Below are positions 11,177-21,777 of a stretch of 64,000 bases of DNA, one piece after another. The position numbers and the translations under genes were made by a program. Numbering within the stretch: position 1 is the stretch's first letter; each line of letters opens with the position of its first letter. This stretch comes from Tausonia pullulans (lineage: Eukaryota > Basidiomycota > Tremellomycetes > Cystofilobasidiales > Mrakiaceae). Where the stretch lies: NCBI GenBank assembly GCA_951802195.1, contig OX637620.1, forward strand, positions 1,488,001-1,552,000, given 5' to 3'. Below the pieces are notes generated by a model. That model searched no databases. It was given only the letters and a program-made list of their open reading frames with translations, and was not told the DNA's origin.

Positions 11177-12082
11177 ATGGCTTCCTCCAGTTCCTCCGAC
11201 GCACCCCTTCTTGACGAGGACGGCCAGATCTCCGACAAGGTGCTAAATTACCTGTCGATCAGCTCTCTTCTTGTCACTCCGAGCCCCCTGAGCTGACAGC
11301 AACCGGGGCGCGCCCCGCTCCTTTCCGTCCTACCCAGCTCTACGCCGCCCTCTCCCACATCTTCTCCAAGTACTGTACACCCTCCGCCCTCCCATGTACG
11401 CAAACCCCTCAAGGCCTCCTCCACCCATGCCCACCACCTAAGAGCGCCCGCCTCACCGATGCTGGCCTCGACGCGTTCGCCCGTGCAACGAACGGCGCCG
11501 CGTTCGACGCAGCGACCAAGGCGGAGATTGAAGAGTTTTTCGTGGAGAGTGAGGAGGAGGGATTTACGATGAAGGGCTTCGAGCAAATGTATACGCTTCA
11601 GACGGCGAACGACGAGGATGAGACGCGACTGTGAGTCGGCCAAGTCCTGGGTCGTTTGGTTTTGCAACCCATGCTGGTCAGCGTTGTCCGTTAGATGGGG
11701 AAGGGAGGGGGGGGGGGGGAGTGGTCACCTCGCGACCGCCTCCCTGGATCAGCTGGGGCTCTCGACAGCGTTGCGCCCTTGCTGCTCGAGGAATGAGGAC
11801 CTAGGCGGGTCGAGAGATGGGCGAACGCCTCGCATCGGCATGCTGTCTGTCTGTCTGTCCTGTCGATGTACCTACCGCCCTGGGTGATGTGTCCCTGACG
11901 TCCAGGCGAACATCACTTCATCATGCTCCTTCTTCTCGCCCCCTCCTATCTGGCTCGTTTCTCCCCCTCAAGACACATGGACGCTGACCAATAGGCCTTC
12001 TCCTCTCAGAGACCTCGCCGCCCACGGCTTCGACCGGGCGCTCAACCTCGTCAACGAGCTGCCGCCGTCGTCGTCGCACTGA
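11177..12082 (+). CDS. Small acidic conserved protein, function unknown
   Basis: Four exons (11177-11239, 11338-11369, 11445-11630, 12010-12082) sum to 354 bases, or 117 residues. The third exon is best joined through the acceptor CTAAGAG, giving FSNARLTDAGLDAFARATNG. The middle is acidic (EIEEFFVESEEEGFTMKGF), followed by MYTLQTANDEDET and a C-terminus NLVNELPPSSSH. The helix-loop pattern recalls an EF-hand-like fold, but no clear calcium loop with the usual D-x-D-x-D-G spacing is visible, so this is only a suggestion. A run of 13 G lies in the last intron at 11707-11719. The gene is convergent with glutathione reductase, with 126 bases between the stop codons. Confidence 0.7.
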
Positions 12083-12208
12083 TGGAATTCGACATGGATG
12101 CAAGTGACTACTTCCCAGCCAGAAGACGTGGACTAGCTGCATCAAAGCACGTGATAAAGATTGACAGAAGAGAAATGAATCGTTTACGAAGCAAAGGGAG
12201 ATAATCGT

Positions 12209-14532
12209 CTAGCGCATGGTGACGAGCTCTTCGGCCGAGGTCGGGTCTTTCATTTCGAACGGAAGGGAGTTAGCCTCGTAGAATGAAAAGAAAGTGAGAG
12301 AGAGGGACCCACGGATGGCGACTGTGTCGTCGAGGTCCTTCTTGGTCGCCCCCATCTTGATGGCGACACCGACGAACTGCATGATTTCGTCGGAGCCCTC
12401 ACCGATGATGTGAACGCCGAGGACCTTCTCGTTCGGGAGGAGCGTGACGAGCTTGTAGGCCGTCGGCGTCTTGTGAGCCGGGTTGTCGAGCATGGCGTTG
12501 GACTTGATGGGGAAGAAGATAGGAAGAGGGGGGTGGGGGGGGAGGAGGAAAGAGGAGGGATGAGGAGGGAAGGGGGAGAAGGAAGGTCAGCTTAGGAGGA
12601 TGGACCGAGAAGGGGATAAGGGTGCCCTCACCATGCCAGTGAACTAGGATGGCGATCGAGAAATCAAATCAGCTCCTGGCACAAATCTCACACTACGCGC
12701 ATGAGACGCACCTTGGTCTTGTAGACCTTGATCTTGTCCGCTCCGTACCGCTTGATGGCCTCAGGCTCGGTGAGTCCGACGGCGCCCGAGGTCGGGTGGG
12801 AGAAGATGACGGAGGGAATGTTCTCGTAGTCGAGGAACTGGTCCTTGAACTCCTCGCCACCGAAAAGCCGGTTCGCCAGCCTCCTGCCAGCGGCGATAGC
12901 GACGGGGGTAAGGAGGGCCTTGCCTCCGACGTCACCGATGGCAAAGATGCCATCGACATCGGTCGCCTGGAACTTGTCGAACGGGATGTCACCCTTTGCA
13001 TCCGTCTTGACGCCGACGGCCTCGAGATTGATGTTCTTGGTGAGAGCGTGACGGCCGATCGCCCAAAGAACGCAGTCGACCTCAACGGTCTTGCCCGTGT
13101 CAAAGTGAAGGGTGAGCGCGCCCGAGGAAGCATCCTTGGTGACCTTCTTGACGTTGGTCTCGCGGTGGATGTGGATGCCCGTGTTCTCCATGTGCTCGGT
13201 GAGCGTGTCCTGAATGATGGGGTCGAAGGTACGGAGGACCTTATCGTGACGGATAACATTGTGCGTCTCGGACCCGAGACTAGGAAGGAGCTATCTTCAG
13301 AGATTATGCGCACATGAAGCGAGCTGAGGAGCGAGTTGCTCACGTATGGAAGATGCCGGCGAGCTGTAGATGGAAGGTAGGGTGTTGCGATGCGTCGACA
13401 GTCAGCATCAATGAGCGTACAAGGGAAGTGAGCGAGACCGACCTCGACAGCGATGTAACCAGCTCCAACGACGGCGACGCGCTTAGGTTGTTCCTCGAGC
13501 GCAAAGAAGCCGTCGCTCGTGATACCGTGCTCGGCGCCCTCTATGTCCGGGTACGTCGGCTCACCTCCAACGGCAACAACAATCCGGTCCGACTCGAGGA
13601 TGTATTTGGATCCATCGGGCCTCTCCACCTCGATCTCGTTCTTGCTCTTGAACCGGGCGAAGCCCGAGTGGTAGTCGACGTTGTCCTTCTCAAGGTTGCG
13701 CTCGTAAATGCCGTTGAGGCGGCGGATATAGGCGTCACGCTTGCCCTTGAGCGTCTTCCAGTCAAAGGGGTTCGGCTGCTGGGCGGGGGCCTCGTCGAGC
13801 CCGGGGACGCGGAAACCGTACGAGTGGGCGTTGCGAAGGTTCTCGGCGACGGTGGCTGTGTACCACATCACCTGTTAGAGGCAAAGTAGACGAGACGCGT
13901 ACGTCGATCCGGGGATTTGTCAGCGGGCAAGGACCAGACGCTAGGCCTCCTTGCACGAAGAGGAAGAGACAAGAATGACCTTCTTGGGGACACATCCGAC
14001 GTTGACACAGGTGCTATCGAAATGCAAGGAGGCCAGAGGGAACCGGTCAGGGCAAGAACAGCAGCCAGACGACTCTGGGTACGCGGCGAGAGGGGGAGAC
14101 CGGACGGAGCGGTGTTACTAACCCTCCGAGAACGGGTGAAGCCTCAATGATACCGGCCTTAGCGCCGTAGGAAGCAGCACGCCTCTGGATGAAAGAGAGC
14201 GGGGGTGGATGGAGAGGAGGCAGGAAGTGGCTGAGGTCAGCTTGACGTGATCGATCGCGACAGGCAGCAGACGGCCCCCCTCGACAGTTCGACCCGCGTC
14301 GATGGGTGGGGAGCGAGAGAAAAACAGCTCAGCCGGTACGCACAGCAGAAGCGAGACCACCGGATCCTGAGAAAGAGCGACAAGCAAGGGACGTTGAACA
14401 GCGACGGCGGGTAGACGACGTCAGCGATGATCAAAAGACAGGGCGGGTCTCGAGGGAGCAGGCGAACAAACCTCCTCCGATGACGAGGAAATCGTATTTG
14501 TCGAACTTGGTGTCCTTGGGGATGGGAGCCAT
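12209..14532 (-). CDS. GLR1: Glutathione reductase
   Basis: This FAD enzyme reduces glutathione disulfide with NADPH. The FAD-binding start [13 protein letters not shown] is built from two exons. The redox-active pair sits in [16 protein letters not shown]. The NADPH domain shows [13 protein letters not shown], the dimer/FAD domain has [17 protein letters not shown], and the catalytic His-Glu is in the C-terminal [12 protein letters not shown]. That His codon is itself split by the last intron. At least eight exons are needed, and one junction near 14180 (after GGSGGLASA) could not be fixed. ATG 14532 begins [14 protein letters not shown] and gives a cytosolic form. The frame stays open upstream of it without an ATG, so a spliced leader for a mitochondrial form is possible but unproven. 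Confidence 0.95.
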
Positions 14533-16349
14533 GGCGAAAGGAGAGATGGAGAATGAGCGCTGGAGGGGAAGAGGAAGCCGACCTCGGTCAGTGAAAGGTT
14601 GATAAGCTACTACTGAATACGCAATGTGCTCCCCGCCCGGGCGCGTGGACACCACCGATGGGCCGGCGAGAGCAGGGCGACGGGCCGGGGCGAGCAGAGA
14701 CAATGGGCGAAGCGAGGGCTGACGAGGTTGGGGACGCGGGCGGCGAGCAGGAAGCGCGTCGGTCGGAGGAAGGGGTTCGAGGAGAAAATGATGGTGAAGG
14801 TGACTGGTGGAGGAAAACGAAGATAGAGAGGGATTCCAATGAGAGTCTCAAGTGATTGAGCAGTGGGCGAGCGAGGGAGGATCAAACGCCGGGACGGCAG
14901 CAGCAACAGACGGGTCTGTCAGCAAGGTGACGGAGAAGGACGACAGTTGACGTCTTCGAATCAAACGCCGGGACGGCAGCAGCAACAGACGGGTCTGTCA
15001 GCAAGGTGACGGAGAAGGACGACAGTTGACGTCTTCGAGACGGGCCGTGGGAAGTCTGACACTCCTGCGAGCCCATCGATCTCACTCCGCGGTTGCTCAC
15101 CCTGTAGCGCCGACCTGCTCTCGTTGTTCTAGTCCGTCCTCGAGTCAACGAACACATGCGTCCCTCCCCTTGATAATACTGACGAATGCATGACTTCTGC
15201 GGAGAGGAGGGGAGGGGAGGCCACGACAACGAGCCAGTCTTCGAGGAGATGAACAAGCCCGCCTCCACGTGATCTGAACAAAAAGACTAGGCCTTTTTCC
15301 TTGGCGGGCGAGATCAGAATGGGAGGCGGTGTGTGCATCTCCCTGATGTCGAGAGGCGCCTCTCTCCTACGCCACGGCCGACCATCCCCCTCCCCCACCT
15401 CTGGCATCCATTTTCCTCGACAGACAGCCGTCATACCGCCACCATCCGACGCTTGACACCTCCACGACCCATCTTCGTGAGTCGACCCTTCGCTCGCCCT
15501 CGCCCTCTCGAGCGCGCTTCAGGTCATGGGCAACGCCAGACGCGGCCAGCCCGGACACGCCCGCCTCAGCTCGCGCTCTCTCGGGCGCATGATCACCGGC
15601 CTTGATGAGGCCGGGTTCTTCGCAGCCCGCCCAACTCTCGCTCTCGTTCTTTCTTTGACGAGGGCTCCTCGCTCACATCGCTAGAGTGGCAGAGAAGGGC
15701 AGCGTGTGTTGCCTTGCTCGCTGGCCTGATGCTCCCGAGTCGACACCGCTTTGCGCTTGTTTGGCCGGATCGTCCGCGCCCTTCCCTCGAGCGAGCGAGC
15801 TGATTCAAGCGGTCTGTCGATGATGCGTGCGGCTCAACACGTGGGATGAGTGGGAAACGCCCAGCGAAAGGCGCTCAACCGCTGCTCGCTCGCTCTCGCC
15901 AGCCTCGCTTGCTACCCCCGCTTTCCCTTAGTCTCTCCTCCCGGGGGTCGGCTCGCTAGCGATGTTCCCTCGTTCCTCGTCGTTCATCGCTCTCTGCCTT
16001 CAGCCCCGCTGCGGTCGTGGACGCAAGCCCGCCCGCTCGCTCTCGTTCCCGGCCCTGCCTGACTCGCCGCTCCTGCCTCTCTCCGCTTCATTCATCCCGT
16101 GCGCTAGAGTCAGTCTTGGAGTCTTAGACTTCCACCGCCACCACTTCCCCATCGCCCATCCTCCTTCACCCCCAGCCTTCCCTCCTTGCTCTATCTCCTA
16201 CCTCCCCCTCAGATCGACAGTCTCCCCCCTTCAAGATCGCCAGCCGTTGAGCGTCTCGCATACTTCAGCCCGCCCGCCCGCCTGCTTCGCTTCAGCTGTT
16301 CGCCCACCTACCTCGCCTCGTCTAGCTCCTTTCGCTTTCTCCACCAACG
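14533..16349. other. Long intergenic region with a tandem duplication
   Basis: This 1.8-kb divergent spacer lies between glutathione reductase and the acidic protein gene. It contains the 79-base tandem duplication at 14881-15038. The part nearest the plus-strand gene is strongly pyrimidine-rich and is probably promoter and 5' UTR. Short open frames exist on both strands, but none shows splice-supported coding structure. Confidence 0.5.
14881..15038. repeat. Perfect 79-bp tandem duplication (two copies)
   Basis: Bases 14881-14959 are repeated without a mismatch at 14960-15038. Each unit starts ATCAAACGCCGGGACGGCAG and ends GACGTCTTCGA. Lack of divergence suggests a recent event, or possibly an assembly artefact. 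Confidence 0.97.
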
Positions 16350-18658
16350 ATGGCGCTCCTCGCTCCTCCCGCTGCCTCAAACACACCCACCTGGACGCAT
16401 AGCACGACCGGCCACAAAGGCGGCATCCTCGTCAGTCCCTCTCTCTCGATCTCGATCTCGCTATCTCATCGCAATCTCGCTCTCCTCCGGCCGGCGTGAG
16501 GGTAGCTCCTTGGCGGGGTCCCCCCGCGTGCCCGCTTCGAATTCCCGCCTCGCTGACGTCTGCTCTTGCTCCCGTCGCTCCTCCCCTCTGGCGTTCTTGT
16601 CTCTTCTCTGTTCTCTCTCCTTCCTCGCCCACTCCCTCCGTCTCATCGATGACTCCAGCTCAAGACCGCGTCCTCCTTCTCTCCCGCCCCTGGCGTGGCA
16701 ACTCACCCACCCGCAGGCTCTCACAACATCGAACCGGTCGATCCCGCCTTGTCGCCCCCTACCTCTGACCGCTCTCTAGACTCGTCCATCACTGCCCCCC
16801 ACCCATTGTCCCCTCCGTCGAGCACGGGCTCCGCATCCGCCACTAGTGCCCCTCGACTCATTGTGGGAGGAGCTGCTGTTGCCCCGCAGTCGGCGGCCAC
16901 GGAGGCTGCCGGTACCTCCATCGGGAGAGCCCGTCGTATCAAGTTCGCTCCCCTTCCAGACCCACGCCATCCTCGCCGCAACTCGACGGGCGCCGACCTC
17001 ATCTCAACGGCGACACTGGGCCCCGGTGGCGAGCGGACTGTCAACCTCGAGCGTCGGAGTGACGCCGCGACGGCGGTCTCGCTTAACGACGACGACGACG
17101 AAGACACGTTCGACGACGACGATCTCGATGACGAGGAGGACGAGCGCCGTCGCAAGGGTGCAAGCTCCCGTCGACGGTCGTGGACGAACAAGATTCTCAA
17201 GCCCATGGGTCTCGGCTCGAGCTCCTCCTCCACCACGGGCTCCGCCTCGTACTCTTCGGCCGGGGATCACCTCCGGCCGACACGCTCGCTCGACGACCCG
17301 CCGACCGACACGAGCAACAGCTGGTCGTTCTCCAGCCTGACGCGCGTCATGTCACCCGGCGAACCAAGTAGCTTCGTCAGCTCGGGCCGTCGATCCTCCT
17401 CATCGAACGGAAGTCTCTCGGCCGCGGAGGAGAGGCAGTCCAAGCTCCTTGCGAGCCTCTCGCCTACCCGGTCATCGGACTCACAGGAGCGCCTCACCTC
17501 CCCCGGTCGTGGCAGCGGTGGTTCTGCCAGCGGTCATCGCTTGTCTGCCTCTCTGGGCAACGCCTCGGCCCTCTCGACGTCACCCAACACTGTGTGTAGC
17601 CGAGCGAGCGTGTCTTCATGAGATGCCTCCACAGCAACTAATGTGCTTGCCCGCTCATTCAGCGCTCTCCGATCGGCATGCGTCTCCTCAACGGCAATGT
17701 CTATGGCCGCGCAGCTGATGAAGCCCGTCGTAAGGCCAATGACGAGGCGCTTCGAGGGCCAGAGTTCAAGGAGTGGTCCAGCTCGGGCGGCATGGGCAGC
17801 AACTCGACGCCTGGCGATGACAGCGATAACGGTGAAGGTGAGTCCAAGCACATTCCCTTCTCCCCCGGTGCATCGCATCTTTCTGATACATCTTGACCCT
17901 CATGTCAGGAATGAGCTGGGTCCGCCGCCGCCGTCAGGCACGTGAGCAAGCCGAGCGTGAGGCAGCCGAAGCCGCAGCGAGGGCACCTCCTACAGTCGAC
18001 ATGCCGCTCGTTCCCGACGCCGCCATCGCCAACTCGCCTATGGCCCATGGGACCACTCAGACGGTCGAGGACCCGACGGTCGACTCCGTTGTTCCCCCCA
18101 TCCTCTTGACCACAGCCTCCCACCATGATCCGGATTCTCTCTCTGGCGTCCCGCAGCCCGTTGCTCCCCCGACTTCCAACCCCAGCCGCACCCTCACCGG
18201 CCCCGCCACCCCCCTTAGTGCTCCTACTCAGCAGCACCTCTTGGAAAGCTACACCATCCCTGGACACCACCACAGTCCCTCTTCCGCTAATGCAACGCCT
18301 CCGAGCGGCCTGGCTGCCGCTGGCGTCAGCTCGCACGCGACGAGCCAGCCCATTGCCATTGGTAGGGAAAGGGTTATCCCTGGGCTCGTCGATGATGACA
18401 GTGAGGACGACAGTGAGAGTGAGGAAGATTACGAAGACCGGGATAACGACGATGACGACGATGACGAGGACTCGGAGGACGAGCGACTCCAGGAGGAGGC
18501 GAGGTGCGTGGTCTCTCTGCTCACTTTCTCCATCTCTCTCTTCAATTTCGCTTAGTGCTGAGCCTTCTCTCTCATCGTTGTGGTTCTGCAGGAAGACGGC
18601 CCAATGCGCTGGCGTCGAGGTCCTCGCGCGTCACAAGAGCCGAGAGGCTGAGGCCTGA
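16350..18658 (+). CDS. Large acidic, Ser-rich conserved protein, function unknown
   Basis: Five exons (16350-16430, 16659-17591, 17663-17837, 17909-18503, 18592-18658) sum to 1851 bases, or 616 residues. The start MALLAPPAASNTPTW is joined to a second exon beginning LKTASSFSPAPG. Possible conserved patches are RARRIKFAPLPDPRHPRR, MRLLNGNVYGRAADEARR and GMSWVRRRRQAREQAERE. Two highly acidic blocks (DDDDEDTFDDDDLDDEEDE and a longer one in exon 4) and long Ser/Thr/Pro tracts suggest extensive disorder. There is no signal peptide or membrane span. The RIKFAPLPDP patch followed by acidic regions feels familiar from other basidiomycete proteins of unknown role, but I cannot name a family. Confidence 0.75.
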
Positions 18659-19693
18659 TTCTCGCCACCCTCATTTCTTTCCATGCTCTCTTCTCTCTCT
18701 GACTCCCTAGTCTCTCGGCCCTTTTTTTCCATGATCCTGGTCCCCACCTCCCGTAATTTCCTTATCATATATGTATCATTCTTCTCCCTCTTCTCTCGAC
18801 CCTTTTGTTTCAATCAATCTGTTACGGTTCTGGACGACTTTTTTTTCCCTTTTGCCTCTCCATCTCTTCCCTGTGTCCCAAGCCCTGGGTGTCCTGTCTT
18901 TCTCTCCCCCCCCCCCTTTCCTCTCTCCACCTTTCTCTCTGCTACTCCTAAACCGCCGGCTTTCTTTCCCTAGGACTGACAGGTCGCCGCCATATGCGCC
19001 TCGCCCGGCAGCGCGATGAGCACCCCCTCTTCACATTCTTAGCTTGCCTTTGACTCCGTCTCGTAGCCCTTCGCTGTCGCTCACCTGAATAGTCATGGGC
19101 ACACACATGCATGTACACTCCCTCACCATCCTCCTCCAGGGGCCCTCGTCGTTTCATTGTGGTCCCGCGCGGTCCCAGCGTCTCCATCAGTCCCACGCAA
19201 AGACGGACGGACAGCACAGGGCTCTCGCTCTCTGTTTCTCGTGGCTCTCAGACTTTTCGAGTGGCAGGAACGTGGGCCAGACCAATAGGGGGCGATGGGC
19301 GTGTGTGTGTGTGCGTGGGCGCCGTGCACGACATGGATCCATGATGGAGATACGGGTATACGTGGGGACAGCACAGGATGGGGACGAAGGTAAAAGAGGG
19401 AGAGAGAAAAAGAATGAAAAGGCGATGATGAGAAGTAATGACGAGAAGCAGTGGGGAAGTAAGAGTGAAAGCAGAAGGACGAAGCAAAGGTATGTGCCGA
19501 AAAAAACAGCGAGGAAAGCAGAAAAACGGGGAACAGCGGTTGAGGCGAATTACGAGGTTGCGATGGTACGAAGTAGCGAGGAGACAGCAAGAGCAAGATA
19601 CGATGATGAAAAACGAAAGCAGACAGTCGAGAAGCAGAGGGGAGAGGAACGGATGGCAGTGGCGCTGGGAGGACCCAAAGATGAGCGCGTGGC
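18659..19693. other. Convergent 3' region
   Basis: About 1 kb between two convergent stop codons. The left part is very T/C-rich. The right part is purine-rich on the plus strand and gives a long Lys/Glu-rich open frame that I regard as a composition effect. No gene is supported. Confidence 0.5.
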
Positions 19694-20246
19694 TCAAGGG
19701 TCAACCTCCTCGTCGGTGGAGGTGGAGGAGGCAGTCTCGTCCTCGAAAGTTGAAGAGGCCTCAGATGTCTCCTCGTCGGAGGCGTCGACGTCGGTGAACG
19801 AGTCCGGGATGGCACCGACGAAGCGGTCGGCGCAGAGCTGCTCGCAGTCGGCGAGAAGGCTGACGGCCTCCTGGCGAGCGCGGCGGGATCGGCGCATGGC
19901 TGAGTTGGAGGCGAAGAGCGAGTAGAAATGCTCACCGCAGCCGGTCTGTTCGTCATGAGGAAGAGTCAGTAAATTGTAGGGATAAAAAGAGGGATAAAGA
20001 GCAGCAAATCACATTGCACTCTTCAAGTGTCGGGAAGGCGGTGAGGTCGAGCTCGGGGACCTCCTGGCGCTTGAGGATGTGGCGGACGACCGAGGTCGAG
20101 CGACGCTGGACGCGGCCGTTGATGGAGCTAGGCGCGCGCGAGCCGGAAGTAACAGCGAGAGCCGAGACGGCGGTAGTGAGATGGGCGAAGACAAGGACGA
20201 GAACGAGGAGGACGGCGAAGGGCGAGTAGGCACGGGCGGATGACAT
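19694..20246 (-). CDS. Small secreted protein, acidic C-terminus
   Basis: Two exons (20246-20013 and 19945-19694) give 161 residues. The N-terminus has a classic signal peptide: a short polar start, then a hydrophobic core FAVLLVLVLVFAHLTTAVSA. A dibasic stretch and KRQEVPELDL follow, which could be a Kex2-type processing site (KR|Q). Four cysteines are visible, in TLEECN, TGCGEHF and DCEQLC. The C-terminus is rich in Asp, Glu, Ser and Thr (DASDEETSEASSTFEDE). I do not recognise the family. Secretion is well supported; a role in the wall, signalling or host contact is speculation. Confidence 0.75.
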
Positions 20247-21777
20247 TCTGGTGATGAGTTTTCTTGTTGCGGAGGATGGTAAGGTCGGAGGGGGGGCGGT
20301 GCGGTAGAGTGGTAAAGCGAGCGAGAAATTGAAAGCAAAGGGGAAGGACGGGTCGACGGTGAGGGAAGCAAGGAAGCAAGCCGAAGCAAAGAGAGAGAAA
20401 AGAGGTCGTGGATGGCGGGCAAACAGCGGGACGGCCCGCATCGCGTTTTATTTCTGGCGGGCTGGTAAGGAAGTGTTTTTAGGGAAGCGGCAACGTGTGA
20501 AGCAGCGAACGAGAAAGTGAGACCGTCTCGGATAGAACGAGGTGGCATCAAAAGACGGAGAATCAGAGACAGTCCCGCAGACGATTCCCGATGATCGACG
20601 AGAAGCGGGATGGCCCGAGGCCAGAAAGTGCATCCGAGGGGCCTGGCCTCTTTTGCTCCCACCATTCTCTCATCGCTCTCCTCAGCGACCGTCGGAAACA
20701 TTTTCATCGCCGAAAGCCCGGATCGCCGCCCACGAAGGATGCGAAGGAGATGTTTTTGCGAGACAATGGACAAAGACCCCGGAAGAGAGACCAAAAGGAA
20801 GCTGGATGGTCTGAGTCGTTCGCGCGTGGGTACAGCGGCCGCCTATACCGCTACACATCCTCGTCACCCAAGCTGAGTGCTCGTCTGGCCACTCGAGAAG
20901 CTGGCACCATCCATCCCACAAGGAGGAAACCAGTCTCACCTTGGCTCGGCCGAAGTGATTTCGAATGCCGCCTGCTTCTTTTCATGCAAGTTGTTGCGCG
21001 CGGCACTACGCTGTTCCAGTTGGTCTCGGTCGTCAAGCTTTCTGATCTCTCCTCTTAGCATTCGGCAATGACGATTAAGATGGCAGTCCAATGTGAGAAA
21101 GAAAGCCTCAACCTGCTAAACAACATACTGCGTCTGCAGGGCTAGTGGCGTGCGTTTGCCGCTCTATCGCTTTCACTCTCTTCAGGCCTCTTTCTAGGAA
21201 GTCTTGTTCATCACGAATGTGATCCTTGATTGATAAGCAAGAGACATTGGCTGAGAACTAGTAATGCCTCCTGTTAAAAGAACTCGAGCTCAAGACATTA
21301 CACACGCGCGCGCGCGGCATCCCATCGCCCAAACATCTCAAAATCCAACGTTCCCTCCTTCTTGCGTCACTCACTCACACGCGGAGTGGAATTTTGGCCA
21401 ATAGTATCCCAGCTCGAGAGGACCCGCGTGGACGCGTGGTGAACAGTCAGAAAGAGGTATCGCTAGCACGTTTCGACTAGGGAGATCAGTCCGCGATCAA
21501 AACAAACCAACAACAGTCAGCTCACGATTTATCAAGCTCCCAGGCTAGGGAAAGGACCGCGGAGGGTCTGAGATAGACTCAAATAATACGCCACACGGCG
21601 AGCCGCAGGCAGACAGATTTGTTCGAGGCGCCCGCCGCGTGCTGCGCGGCTTTCTCCACGCCTCGTTCGCGGCTTCCCTCGCGCGCGTGAGGCCGGCTTG
21701 ACCCGTCGCCTCCTCCCTCGACCGCGTCCCCGCTCAGTCACGCTCTCTGCCCTCGACCTCGACCTCGACCGCGTTCC
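20247..21777. promoter_or_regulatory. Divergent intergenic region
   Basis: About 1.5 kb between the secreted-protein gene and the zinc transporter gene. No splice-supported reading frame was found. A short (CG)n run occurs near 21303. The last 150 bases before the transporter start are C-rich. Confidence 0.45.

Noticed and set aside
15333-16779. Overlapping Ser/Pro/Arg frames upstream of the acidic protein gene
   Set aside because: Explained by pyrimidine-rich promoter and 5' UTR sequence.
19095-19925. A 276-residue plus-strand frame
   Set aside because: Lys/Glu/Arg-rich from purine-rich DNA and antisense to the secreted-protein gene; no family features.
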